From Nostoc sp. TH1S01 (GTDB taxonomy: Bacteria; Cyanobacteriota; Cyanobacteriia; Cyanobacteriales; Nostocaceae): 64,000 bases of DNA. The position numbers and the translations under genes are program-made. Under the pieces are notes generated by a model, which saw only the letters and a list, made by a program, of their open reading frames with translations, was not told where the DNA came from and ran no database searches. Every line of letters begins with the position of its first letter. The stretch's first letter is position 1. Shown here piece after piece: positions 26,190 to 34,926 of this stretch. The stretch spans positions 1 through 64,000 of the forward strand of contig JAGKSW010000107.1 in assembly GCA_018993265.1 (NCBI GenBank), in the 5' to 3' direction.

Positions 26190-28843
26190 CACCCCTGGAT
26201 AATGAATCTTTAGAAATCAACGCTATAGCAGAAATACCTTGGAATCAAGGGCCATTATGCTGGTTAAGTAGCGAACAACAAGCCAGATTGCGTCATCAGT
26301 TGATTATCCATCGCTACCAACTAGGAGAAAAAATCTGGTCAACGCAAAAACGTGGCTATCAATACTATATTGTCTCAGGCAAAGTCAGACTCAGACAAGA
26401 ACAAGATAGTAAAGCGATCGCCGCCTTGCAAACTGGAGATTGGTTCGGCGACCTCTACAAAATAGCAGAAGACTGCAAAGCCGTAGCCGCCAGTAAAGAA
26501 GTTATCGTGGCTTGTTGGGATAGCGCCCTGTGGACAGAATTTAGCACTCCCGAAATTGAACAATTCTTCTCTGGTTCCCCAGCAGAACCCGCACCCAGCA
26601 ATACTCAACCCCAACCCAACCTCGAACCACAACTGCCCCTACCAGCCGCAACTGTTAGCCCACCAGAAACTCAGCCACCAACTCTACAAGAATTACTCAA
26701 CCGCACTCCAGACACTTCCAATTATCCCTTTATTGCCCACAGCAACACCGCCGCTGCTTGCCTGACAATGGTGGCGCAACAACTAGACAACCCCGTGCAA
26801 CTCGAATGGGTACAACGACAACTGCGCGGACAAAGCCCCAAACAAATCGTCGAAGCAGCCGAAAAACTGGGACTAGTATTGCGGCGACTCCAAGTAAGTT
26901 GGGAAGAACTACCCAAACTTTCGTTTCCGGCTTTGATGTTATGGCAAGGTGAAAATCAACCCCAACCCAGTTGGGTAGTTGTTTATGCCATCAAAGGTTC
27001 ACGTTTAATTGTGGCGAATCCGCTCAATCTAGGGCAAATCTGTGAAACTCTACCACAATCAATTGTCGAAGCTGCTTGGGATGGGCAACTTTGGCAAGTA
27101 GAACTAATTAATAAACAAGAGAAATTTAACCTTAGTTGGTTTATTCCAGCCGTCTGGAAATACAAAGGATTACTGGGCGAAGTTTTACTAGCATCCTTAA
27201 CATTACAACTGTTTGGTTTAGGTACACCCCTGATTACCCAAGTCATCATCGATAAGGTGATGGTGCAAGAAAGCTTGCCCACCCTGGATGTGATGGCTAT
27301 AGCTTTATTGTTAATTGCTTGCTTTGAGGCGGTGCTGGGTACTTTACGCCTATTTATCTTTACCCATACAGCTAGGCGCTTAGATTTAAGCTTATCGGCA
27401 CAGCTATTTCGCCATCTCATGCGCTTGCCTTTAGCTTATTTTGAATCGCGGCGGGTGGGTGATACCGTCGCCCGTGTTCAAGAACTCGAACAAATCCGGC
27501 AATTTCTCACAGGTACAGCTTTAACAGTCATTCTCGACAGCATCTTTGCCGTTGTCTACTTGGCATTGATGTTTTACTACAACATCCCTTTAACTTTTGT
27601 CGCCTTGGCAGTGTTGCCCTTGTTTGCCACTTTAACGATTTTTGCCACACCAATTTTACGTAACTGGCTGAATGAAACCTTTAACCGCAGTGCTGACAGT
27701 CAATCGTTTTTGGTAGAGACAATTACAGGTATTCATTCTGTAAAAGCCCATGCAGCTGAACCAGTGGCGCGGGAACGTTGGGAAGGTTTATTTGCTAGAT
27801 TTATCCGCACCGGGTTTAAAGCCTCAACTACATCTAATATCAGTAGTAATATTGGCGACTTTCTCACCAATTTTTCTACCTTACTAATTCTTTGGGTGGG
27901 TGCAAAGTTAGTGATTGACCAAAAACTTACTATTGGTCAGTTGGTAGCTTTTCAGATGTTATCTGGGCGGGTGACAGAACCACTATTACGTTTGGTTCAA
28001 CTGTGGCAAAATCTCCAACAAGTATTGCTGTCAGTCGATAGAATTGGTGATATTCTCAACACTGCCCCAGAAGCCGAACCAGGTACAGGATTAGTCTTAC
28101 CAGCATTAAAAGGGCAAGTAACTTTTGAACAAGTATTTTTCCGTTACCAAGCCCATACTGAACCTGTGTTACGTGGGATTACTTTTGATGTGCAACCAGG
28201 GCAGTTTATTGGCATAGTCGGACGTAGTGGTTCGGGCAAAAGTACTCTGTCAAAGTTGTTGCAACGCTTGTATCAAATTGAATCGGGACGCATTTTAATT
28301 GATGGTTTTGATATTAAGAGTGCTGATTTAGCATCACTACGGCAACAAATTGGGGTAGTGCTACAAGAAGACTTTTTGTTTAATGGTTCGATTTTAGAAA
28401 ATATTACCTTGGGCAATCCCAATATTACGGCGGAACAGGTAGTAGAAGCTGCGAGATTAGCTGTAGCCCATGATTTTATCAGTCAGTTGCCATTCGGTTA
28501 CGAGACGAATGTGGGAGAACGCGGTACAGCTTTGTCTGGGGGACAGCGCCAACGTATTGCTTTAGCACGGTTGTTTTTATCCGAGGCTCCGATTTTAATT
28601 TTGGATGAGGCGACAAGTGCTTTAGATAGCGAAACCGAACAACAGGTACTCCAAAACCTCCAAAAAATTTCGGCAAATCGCACAGTGTTTTTGATTGCTC
28701 ACCGCTTTGCCCCGCTCAAACGTGCTGATTTAATTGTGGTGATGGAAAAAGGGGTAATTGCTGAACGGGGTACTCATACTCAACTTTTACAGCAGAAGGG
28801 TTTGTATTGGTCTCTTTATCAGCGTCAACAGGCTAATGTGTAG
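26138..28843 (+). CDS. HlyB-type peptide/protein exporter with degenerate C39 domain
   Basis: A 901-residue ABC exporter. Residues 30-145 look like a cyclic-nucleotide-binding fold (VSGKVRLRQEQDSKAIAALQTGDWFGDL). Residues about 195-330 are a C39-like domain in which the usual catalytic ECG/DCG-x-AC motif reads NTAAAC, the His of the NHFVV motif is gone (PSWVVV), and the Asp motif reads ANP, so it cannot be a peptidase. A six-span membrane domain (about 345-620) and an ATPase domain follow (GRSGSGKST, LSGGQRQRIALAR, ILILDEATSALD). No HlyD adaptor gene is adjacent. Confidence 0.9.
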   Translation: MASRENSKANSEITNGLTPLDNESLEINAIAEIPWNQGPLCWLSSEQQARLRHQLIIHRYQLGEKIWSTQKRGYQYYIVSGKVRLRQEQDSKAIAALQTGDWFGDLYKIAEDCKAVAASKEVIVACWDSALWTEFSTPEIEQFFSGSPAEPAPSNTQPQPNLEPQLPLPAATVSPPETQPPTLQELLNRTPDTSNYPFIAHSNTAAACLTMVAQQLDNPVQLEWVQRQLRGQSPKQIVEAAEKLGLVLRRLQVSWEELPKLSFPALMLWQGENQPQPSWVVVYAIKGSRLIVANPLNLGQICETLPQSIVEAAWDGQLWQVELINKQEKFNLSWFIPAVWKYKGLLGEVLLASLTLQLFGLGTPLITQVIIDKVMVQESLPTLDVMAIALLLIACFEAVLGTLRLFIFTHTARRLDLSLSAQLFRHLMRLPLAYFESRRVGDTVARVQELEQIRQFLTGTALTVILDSIFAVVYLALMFYYNIPLTFVALAVLPLFATLTIFATPILRNWLNETFNRSADSQSFLVETITGIHSVKAHAAEPVARERWEGLFARFIRTGFKASTTSNISSNIGDFLTNFSTLLILWVGAKLVIDQKLTIGQLVAFQMLSGRVTEPLLRLVQLWQNLQQVLLSVDRIGDILNTAPEAEPGTGLVLPALKGQVTFEQVFFRYQAHTEPVLRGITFDVQPGQFIGIVGRSGSGKSTLSKLLQRLYQIESGRILIDGFDIKSADLASLRQQIGVVLQEDFLFNGSILENITLGNPNITAEQVVEAARLAVAHDFISQLPFGYETNVGERGTALSGGQRQRIALARLFLSEAPILILDEATSALDSETEQQVLQNLQKISANRTVFLIAHRFAPLKRADLIVVMEKGVIAERGTHTQLLQQKGLYWSLYQRQQANV

Positions 28844-28897
28844 TTTTAAAGGCTGAAGTATGAAGTGTGAAGTCTGAAATTAACAACCTGTATGGAA

Positions 28898-28924
28898 AAC
28901 TGGGAAGACATTTATTTCCCAGTT
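28898..28924. terminator. Hairpin in the convergent gap
   Basis: AACTGGGAA pairs with TTCCCAGTT across a 9-nt loop, between the convergent exporter and petJ genes. A bidirectional terminator is plausible, though there is no T-run. Confidence 0.45.
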
Positions 28925-28963
28925 CTAGCCTCTAGTCTCTAGTCCCTAGCCCCTTTTTCACAT

Positions 28964-29320
28964 CTACCATCCTTGTTCGGCTTTTTGAAAAACGTAAGCA
29001 GCAACATCCAAAATTTCTTCAGATTTTAACTTGTTTTTGAAGGGAGGCATAGCATTTTTGCCATTTTGGACTTGATGAATAATTGCCTGAAGGGAGTCAG
29101 TATTATAATCTGCCAAGTATTTTGACAATGCTTCTTTGTTTAAAGTTTTTTCGGCAACGAGAATATTACCACCGCCGATGTGGCAAGAAGAACAATTGGC
29201 GCTAAAGATTTTAGCACCGTTAGATGTTTCAGCAGCTAGTACTGGAGAAGTAAATATTAATTGGAAAAGCGCGATCGCTAGAAATAAAATTAACCAAAGT
29301 ATTCTCAAGTTATTCTCCAA
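28964..29320 (-). CDS. petJ: Cytochrome c6 or c6-like electron carrier
   Basis: A 118-residue exported class I c-type cytochrome. A Sec signal ends at ALA-AET (about residue 30). The heme motif is CSSCH, and the axial Met is in NAMPPF; the C-terminus [13 protein letters not shown] is typical of c6. The PPF following the axial Met (classical c6 usually has MPAF) and the insertion [10 protein letters not shown] leave open that it is a c6B/C-type paralogue. It lies on the same strand as petE and psbV. Confidence 0.85.
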   Translation of the reverse strand: MENNLRILWLILFLAIALFQLIFTSPVLAAETSNGAKIFSANCSSCHIGGGNILVAEKTLNKEALSKYLADYNTDSLQAIIHQVQNGKNAMPPFKNKLKSEEILDVAAYVFQKAEQGW

Positions 29321-29534
29321 GCTCCAGCGACTAAATAAATTTTTCTCATAACTATTGATTAATGTGTTGCGAATATTTTTGAAATTAGTACTTATTTTAT
29401 CAGTTTTATAGCAGGAGGCAGAAGGCAGCTTAGCAGAAGGCAGGAGATAAAAATATTAATATTTTTAGCATTCTTGCTCTCAAAGTTCAAAGTTGCTTAA
29501 CCTCTCTGACTACGGCTATAGATTTAAATAAAAT

Positions 29535-29611
29535 TAGCGGTGACGAGTTCATCTCTGACATCGCTATGCGCTGTTGAGCATTCTGGGCGGAAATAAGACT
29601 CGTCACCGCTA
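29535..29611. repeat. 77-bp palindromic element between petE and petJ
   Basis: TAGCGGTGACGAGT and ACTCGTCACCGCTA are perfect 14-bp inverted ends. The interior is non-coding. It lies about 100 nt beyond the petE stop and may serve as its terminator. The rest of 29321-29708 shows no gene. Confidence 0.6.
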
Positions 29612-29708
29612 TTAGTTGATTTTTTGTATGTGCCAGACTCTGGCATTTGTTAGTTTGTGAATTTTACTGAAGAACTTAGAAAATTATCTAGTTTCGACAG
29701 TACTATTT

Positions 29709-30128
29709 TTAACCTTCAACTACAATTTTACCAACCATGCCAGCACCACGGTGGGGTTCACAATAGAAGGTGTATTCACCAGCAGGTGCATCAGCTGGGA
29801 TAGTGGTAGTTTCTTTTTGACCAGGACTCATTAACAAGCTTTTGTGAGACAGAGATTTAGCTAAATCTGCACTCTTAGCAGGGTTGAGAGCCGCATCAAA
29901 CACAACGTTATGGGGAGGAACTTTGTTGTTTACCCATTCAATTGTATCGCCGGGCTTAACTGTTAACTTTTTGGGTTCAAATGCCAGCATTCCTTTATCG
30001 CTACCCAGCTTGATTTGGTAGGTTTCAGCAGATGCTGAAGGTGTAAACACAGCAAAGCTGCTTACAACTAAAATCATTGTCAAAACAGCTAGGCTCAAGC
30101 GTCGCAGACTTGCCGCAATCAATTTCAT
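29709..30128 (-). CDS. petE: Plastocyanin
   Basis: Blue-copper protein that carries electrons from cytochrome b6f to photosystem I in the thylakoid lumen. It is 139 residues with a 34-residue signal ending ASA. Copper ligands are visible: His in PPHNVVFD, Cys and His in FYCEPHRGAGM, and the Met of the same loop. Confidence 0.96.
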   Translation of the reverse strand: MKLIAASLRRLSLAVLTMILVVSSFAVFTPSASAETYQIKLGSDKGMLAFEPKKLTVKPGDTIEWVNNKVPPHNVVFDAALNPAKSADLAKSLSHKSLLMSPGQKETTTIPADAPAGEYTFYCEPHRGAGMVGKIVVEG

Positions 30129-30549
30129 GACTTTCTCCTAACAGATGGTTTTTATTTTCCCTATCTCATTTTAAATAAAATCAACGCCAAAGTTTGACAA
30201 TATGTCGTAGATCCAATTTTTTTTATTAATCGGGTCATAAATTAATATTTAGAAACTTTGCAATCAGCAATAATTCCTAAATTCCATTGCACCCAAAAAT
30301 TTCTGCCTAAACTCACAGGAAGCTCAGCATTATATGTAACACAAAAATATAGGGACTAGGGACTGTGAAGTACTAAGGCTGAAGGCTAAACGCTGAAGGA
30401 TGAAACCTTAAAAGTAAAATTTCATACTCCCTTTTGGTTTCTCCTGTGGAGTACAGGAAGTCACCCAGAGAGTGCCTATATGATTCAGACTTCCTACTTT
30501 TTTCTTCCCAGTACCTAATCCCCCAAAACTCAGCAATTAGTACTGAAGT
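30129..30549. other. Gene-free stretch between psbV and petE
   Basis: A 420-bp region that includes the petE promoter side. It holds GCTGAAGG/GATGAAAC-like short repeats near 30380-30410 and a CTCCTGTGGAGTACAGGAG palindrome near 30440-30460. I cannot place a copper-response operator with confidence. Confidence 0.45.
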
Positions 30550-31041
30550 TTAGTAATAAATTTTGCCACCGCCCCATTTCGTACCTACAACTTTAGGTTG
30601 TAGCAGAATGTGACCAGCTATAGCTACCAAATCATCTTCGGTCAGATTTCGCATTTCTGTGAAAATATCTGCACTCTTGAGGCTGGGGTGTAATTCCGAG
30701 ATTTCCTCTTCGCCATCATAAGTAGTGGGATTTTTCATGTAATCTACCAAACCTTCAATGTTGTTGCGGTTTGGTGTAGCCAATGATAATGCTTCTGGTT
30801 CCAGTCCTACGTTTTGGTTGGTTTTGGTAACGCCGCCAACGTGGCATTGAGCGCAAGCGTATTGAAATAAACTTTTTCCTTCTTTAACTTGCTTGAGGCT
30901 GAGTGTGATAGTGTCACCCTTTTCGTTTAATGGCACTGTTCTGGTAGCTGCGTCTAGTTCCACAGCGGAAGCAGCACCAACCATCAACTGAAATGTCAGC
31001 AAAACAGTAACCACAACAACGCCAATTAATCTTCTAAACAT
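30550..31041 (-). CDS. psbV: Cytochrome c550 of photosystem II
   Basis: Extrinsic lumenal subunit that stabilises the oxygen-evolving complex. The 163-residue precursor has a signal ending SAV or AVE near residue 26, the heme motif CAQCH, and the distal axial His in GHILLQPKVVG. Length and C-terminus (WGGGKIYY) match the family. Confidence 0.96.
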   Translation of the reverse strand: MFRRLIGVVVVTVLLTFQLMVGAASAVELDAATRTVPLNEKGDTITLSLKQVKEGKSLFQYACAQCHVGGVTKTNQNVGLEPEALSLATPNRNNIEGLVDYMKNPTTYDGEEEISELHPSLKSADIFTEMRNLTEDDLVAIAGHILLQPKVVGTKWGGGKIYY

Positions 31042-31117
31042 GTTTCCCCTTAAAAATTTTGACGCTCAACACAGCTAAATAATGCGATGCTCAATCTCTG
31101 TGTCGCTAACGGTTGTT

Positions 31118-31372
31118 CTATGTTCTTAAAAATTCGCTCCAGCCTGAAATTGCCCACAAAGTGACTCTGGTATCACTTACCGAGTCGCTAGTACCTTGGT
31201 AGTAAATTTCAGACGATGTTTGCGCCATAATTGCTTTTGCATTTTCTAACGCCCAATGAGCCTTGTGGCATTTATAGGCAGTTCTCAATTGGTTATCCAG
31301 AGAAAACACTTGCGCCACAGTCATACTGTAGTGTGTTGCTATCTCTGCGATCGGTAGACCTGCAAAACCCAT
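31118..31372 (-). CDS. Small hypothetical protein downstream of sugar permease genes
   Basis: An 84-residue protein (MGFAGLPIAEIATHYSMTVAQV). The first 25 residues resemble a helix-turn-helix-like helical pair, which would fit a small regulator, but this is weak. It shares the strand of its neighbours and precedes psbV by 76 bp. No characterised family is recognised. Confidence 0.55.
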   Translation of the reverse strand: MGFAGLPIAEIATHYSMTVAQVFSLDNQLRTAYKCHKAHWALENAKAIMAQTSSEIYYQGTSDSVSDTRVTLWAISGWSEFLRT

Positions 31373-31472
31373 AATGTTTGTTAACTGACAAATAGAGATT
31401 GAGTCGCTGTAATACCAATATCACGTTAGGAGTGCAATTTGTTGCCCAAAATTTGTAGCAGGGGCTGGGAGA

Positions 31473-31500
31473 AAGTCTGAAGTCTGAAGTCTGAAGTCTG
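31473..31500. repeat. Heptamer tandem repeat (AGTCTGA)x4
   Basis: Four exact copies of AGTCTGA. This is a short tandemly repeated repetitive sequence of the heptamer class common in heterocystous cyanobacteria. It lies between genes. Confidence 0.85.
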
Positions 31501-31600
31501 AAATTTTATCCTTTAGCCTCCTTGTCTGCTTCCTGACTTGAAAAAGTGGGGAGACTTACAAAGGACAAATGACTAATGACTATTGACAAATGAATAATAA

Positions 31601-32437
31601 CTACCCTTTCCCGCCTGTAAAGGTGGCACTTTGAATAAAGTAGCGGTTGAAGAAAGCATATATACTTAAAGCTGGCAGGGTAAAGACCATCGAAGCGGCC
31701 ATGATGTAGTTCCAATAGCTGATGTATAAACCTTTAAAAGTGTTCAAGCCCAAGGGTAGGGTAAACATTTCGGGGTCAAATAAGATAACTACAGGTAGCA
31801 AGAAATTATTCCAACTACCCATAAAGACAAAAACAGCTTGAGCTGCTAGTGCTGGTTTGGCTAAAGGTAGAACAATATGTCTGAAAATTCCCCAGGTATT
31901 TAAGCCATCTAATTGCGCGGCTTCTTCTAGTTCCCTGGGAAAATTGACGAAAAACTGCCGCATCATAAAGATAAACGTGGCATTCACCATCCCAGGTACA
32001 ATCATGCCTTGATAAGAATTCAACCACCCGATCGCCTTTAAAATCAAAAATGTGGGAATTAAGGTAATTTGTGCTGGTACTGCTAACACTGCCAAAATCA
32101 AAAAGAACCAAAAGTTTTTCCCCACAAAGCGCAGTCTAGCTAAGGCATAACCCGCCATTGAGTTAAATATCACGTTTAATAGTGTGACGCTGACAGCAAT
32201 AAATACACTGTTGAACAACCAACGCCAAAACAACGGTTCTTGTAAAAATATTTGCTTGTAATTGTCTAAAGTAAAGTTTTTCGGGATAAAATTACTGCTA
32301 CCGTTGACAATCTCTGATAGCGGCTTAAATGATGCCGACAATGCCCACAGAAAGGGTACTAAAGTAATAACTGCATAAAGCGTCAGCACCACGTATAACA
32401 GTATTTTGACCCAAGGAATGCGAGAAATTGTAGTCAA
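31601..32437 (-). CDS. Sugar ABC permease, MalG type
   Basis: A 278-residue inner-membrane permease of a carbohydrate importer, with six spans and the EAA loop EAAQLDGLNTWGIF (about residues 192-205). It overlaps the partner permease by 4 bp. The cognate binding protein is probably the one at 37436-38683. No ATPase gene is adjacent, so a shared MsmK-type ATPase is likely. Confidence 0.92.
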   Translation of the reverse strand: MTTISRIPWVKILLYVVLTLYAVITLVPFLWALSASFKPLSEIVNGSSNFIPKNFTLDNYKQIFLQEPLFWRWLFNSVFIAVSVTLLNVIFNSMAGYALARLRFVGKNFWFFLILAVLAVPAQITLIPTFLILKAIGWLNSYQGMIVPGMVNATFIFMMRQFFVNFPRELEEAAQLDGLNTWGIFRHIVLPLAKPALAAQAVFVFMGSWNNFLLPVVILFDPEMFTLPLGLNTFKGLYISYWNYIMAASMVFTLPALSIYAFFNRYFIQSATFTGGKG

Positions 32438-33342
32438 ATTTTTTCGCCTCCGAATAAACGCCGTTGGATTAAAGTCATGGTGATGATGACTAATGCTAGT
32501 AAAAATGCGATCGCAGCAGCATAACCCATCTGTAAATTACGAAATACAGCTTGGTAAATCAATAACACTAAAGTCAGAGTCGCGTTATTCGGCCCACCAG
32601 TCCCACCAGAGAAAATATATGATTGGTCAAATAATTGAAAAGTCCCAATTATACCGATAGCGACGACAAAAAAGGTTACAGGCTTGAGTATAGGGATAGT
32701 GATGTATATAAACTGCTGCCAACCATTTGCCCCATCTAGTTCTGCCGCTTCGTACAATTTTTGTGGGATGTCTTGCAACGCCGCCAGATAAATCACCATA
32801 TAAAACGGCGCAGTTGACCAAATATTCATGATCATGATGCCTTTGAGTGCCACAGATGGGTCGCCCAACCAGTTATAAGTAGGTAAACCGACAAAAGCTA
32901 AAGCATCATTCAGTAGCCCATCAGTATTATATATCCACATAAAAATCAGGGTCAGCACGGCCGAAGAAGTTACTGTGGGTAAAAAGTAGAGGATGCGCCA
33001 CCAGTTTTTCCCACGAATCCCAGAATTGAGAGTTACTGCCAGAACTAAAGCCAAAATAGTTTGTGAAGGTACGACAATGGCGACGTATTCTGCCGTATTT
33101 TTCAAAGCTATCCAGACGCGCTCATCTTCTACTAAGCGGCTGAAATTGCGAAAGCCAATGAATTCATATTCAATTCCGCCAAGAAGCTGTACTTTGTGTA
33201 ACGAAAGAAAGACGGCGTAGAGAATGGGTAATACAACAAAAGTCCCCAAAACCAAAAGCGTGGGTGCAAGGAAAAGATATCCAGCCAGATTTTCCGTTAG
33301 ATTCCACCTAGCATTTGGCTGTCGCCTAATAATATGCAACAC
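32434..33342 (-). CDS. Sugar ABC permease, MalF type
   Basis: The partner permease, with six spans and EAA loop EAAELDGANGWQQF. I place the start at a GTG (33342) because a GGAGG Shine-Dalgarno (minus strand, 33354-33350) lies 7 nt before it and the conserved part begins soon after (HIIRRQPNARWNLTENLAGYLF). A longer frame from an ATG at 33396 is open, but that ATG lies inside a dispersed repeat. It heads a two-gene overlap with the MalG-type gene. Confidence 0.9.
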   Translation of the reverse strand: MLHIIRRQPNARWNLTENLAGYLFLAPTLLVLGTFVVLPILYAVFLSLHKVQLLGGIEYEFIGFRNFSRLVEDERVWIALKNTAEYVAIVVPSQTILALVLAVTLNSGIRGKNWWRILYFLPTVTSSAVLTLIFMWIYNTDGLLNDALAFVGLPTYNWLGDPSVALKGIMIMNIWSTAPFYMVIYLAALQDIPQKLYEAAELDGANGWQQFIYITIPILKPVTFFVVAIGIIGTFQLFDQSYIFSGGTGGPNNATLTLVLLIYQAVFRNLQMGYAAAIAFLLALVIITMTLIQRRLFGGEKI

Positions 33343-33364
33343 AATTTTGCCTCCGCTTAATTCC

Positions 33365-33419
33365 GTACAACTCGGTTGTAGCGATGGGTTGTACATGATT
33401 ATTTATGGTATCGCTTGAT
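33365..33419 (+). repeat. Direct repeat A of the inserted block
   Basis: About 55 bp closely matching the segment at 34793-34844. Shared blocks are TTGTAGCGATGGGT, CATGATTATTTAT and ATCGCTTGAT, with a 3-nt length difference. It sits just upstream of the MalF-type start. Confidence 0.75.
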
Positions 33420-33543
33420 AAAGGCAGTATTGAATCAGACTGCTGCTCTATGGAAGTTAGCTAAGTGTTTTATTTCAAAAATTTTAAGAGTCCGTTTAAT
33501 TTCTGAACTAGATGTAATCAGCGTTATGAAGAGCCTGAGCCAA

Positions 33544-33582
33544 ACAACATACCTGAAATTGCAGTTAGCTTAGGTATGTTGT
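33544..33582 (-). terminator. Terminator of the lipoprotein gene
   Basis: ACAACATACCT pairs with AGGTATGTTGT (11 bp, perfect). It lies 25 nt past the stop of the minus-strand lipoprotein gene. Confidence 0.6.
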
Positions 33583-33606
33583 CGTTTATTTAAGCTTTGA
33601 TATCCG

Positions 33607-34374
33607 TCAGTCGTCTTCACCAAAGAAAGCACGTAGGCGAACAGAGAATAAACCTACACAGGAGTTGCTGGCTTTAGAATTAATGCTGCCATCATCGGGC
33701 ATGATGACAAACCCTAACTCTGACCTTTCTCCGCGAAACCATTGCCCCACTTCCTGGCTGACATCAAAACTAACAGTTGCCGACACAGGGGCTGTAAAAG
33801 TTCCACGCCCCACTGCTAAATTTTGAGTTGAAATAGCAGATCGACCCCATCCGGCACGTCCAGCAGTCCAATTTTGATTGGCGCGAAATACTTTAAACTG
33901 ACAAGTATTTCGAGGCACAGAGGAACTTATCCAACCTTGCCCAAAGCCCAAGTCCCAAGGTTCAGCATCGATGATGTTTATTCCTCTGCCAACAGGTGCA
34001 AAGGTCAGAATTTCTAAGACTGCGCCGCGAAAGGGTTCCGGCACAGAACCCCTTAATGATGCGACATTAAATCGAAATACCCCTTGTTGAATAGACTGGT
34101 GCAAGCGATCGCACGCAAAGGGAGGAGCGCCTGGTGCAAAGGTAGTTGTATACCCAGCCAAGATCCGTCCTGCGGGATCGGGTGCTGGAAGGCTGATTCC
34201 ACCTATTCCTACTCGATCAAGAGTAACACCGAAATTGCAAATTGCAGATTCTCTCTTGTCATCTCTCACCAGGGTTGTAAAAAATTGAGGTACCAGAATC
34301 CTTTCTTCACAAGCAGCTAGAGTGGTGCAAGCAGCAAGGATGACAACTTTCTGAATCAATTTATACTTATTCAT
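33607..34374 (-). CDS. Putative lipoprotein, unknown function
   Basis: A 255-residue exported lipoprotein: hydrophobic residues 8-21 end in the lipobox TLAAC, Cys22. The mature part has several Cys residues and a predicted beta-rich fold (GTFTAPVSATVSFDVSQEVGQWF looks like a carbohydrate-binding or DNRLRE-type strand pattern). I cannot name the family. It lies within the block that separates the sugar binding protein from its permeases. Confidence 0.7.
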   Translation of the reverse strand: MNKYKLIQKVVILAACTTLAACEERILVPQFFTTLVRDDKRESAICNFGVTLDRVGIGGISLPAPDPAGRILAGYTTTFAPGAPPFACDRLHQSIQQGVFRFNVASLRGSVPEPFRGAVLEILTFAPVGRGINIIDAEPWDLGFGQGWISSSVPRNTCQFKVFRANQNWTAGRAGWGRSAISTQNLAVGRGTFTAPVSATVSFDVSQEVGQWFRGERSELGFVIMPDDGSINSKASNSCVGLFSVRLRAFFGEDD

Positions 34375-34467
34375 TTAACAAAATCCATTTTTTTAGGAGA
34401 TTGCACGGTCAAAATAGCAACTGAACCTACTAACCGGGAGGGGTTTTAGGAAAAACTCAAAATCATC

Positions 34468-34788
34468 TCATTCAGAATCTTTGATTTCTAAAAGTTCATC
34501 AGCTAGTTTCTGAGAAACATAGCTGCGATCGGCAAAAATCTTGCCAAAAAGCTCACTCAGTAAATTAGGATCTGTTGACGATTGATCATCAATATTACCA
34601 GGGGAGAGATTTACATTTAAGAGTTGACCCAGTTCATTGACAACAATATGAAGCTTGAAGCCATAAAACCAATCCACCGAAGTTTTACCACGAGCCGCTA
34701 AACCTTCTAATACCTTAAGTCTAGACATCCGACGATTATGAGTTATTGCCAGCTTCCTACCTGTACTTGTCCTTATCCCGAACTCAGG
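34468..34788 (-). pseudogene. IS982-family transposase fragment
   Basis: About 107 codons are left of a transposase of roughly 290. The text GLAARGKTSVDWFYGFKLH, LLNVNLSPGNIDD and LFGKIFADRSYVSQKLADELL is the central DDE part of IS982 enzymes. The frame continues upstream of the first ATG at 34728 to about 34788 and stops next to repeat B. The N-terminal third and C-terminal part are missing. Confidence 0.85.
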
Positions 34789-34792
34789 TTAT

Positions 34793-34844
34793 GTACAACC
34801 TTGTTGTAGCGATGGGTGGTGCATGATTATTTATATCGCTTGAT
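34793..34844 (+). repeat. Direct repeat B of the inserted block
   Basis: About 52 bp matching 33365-33419 in the same orientation. Between the two copies lie the lipoprotein gene and the IS982 fragment. The AAA+ gene starts about 80 bp beyond it. Confidence 0.75.
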
Positions 34845-34926
34845 CAATTCAGTTCGGAAATGATGGCGAAAGTTACTGTATATCTCATTTTGGGAATAAT
34901 ATATCTGGTGATTGTCAGGAGACAGA

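Noticed and set aside
26990-27420. 145-codon minus-strand frame inside the exporter gene
   Set aside because: Antisense shadow; the exporter's C39-like and membrane domains are continuous across it.
31473-31500. Possible CRISPR at the heptamer repeats (also 41424, 47911)
   Set aside because: Units are 7 bp in direct tandem with no spacers, which is the heptamer STRR class, not CRISPR. No cas genes are present.
33342-33396. The ATG at 33396 as the start of the MalF-type permease
   Set aside because: It lies inside a dispersed direct repeat and gives a non-family N-terminus; the GTG at 33342 has a GGAGG at 7 nt.
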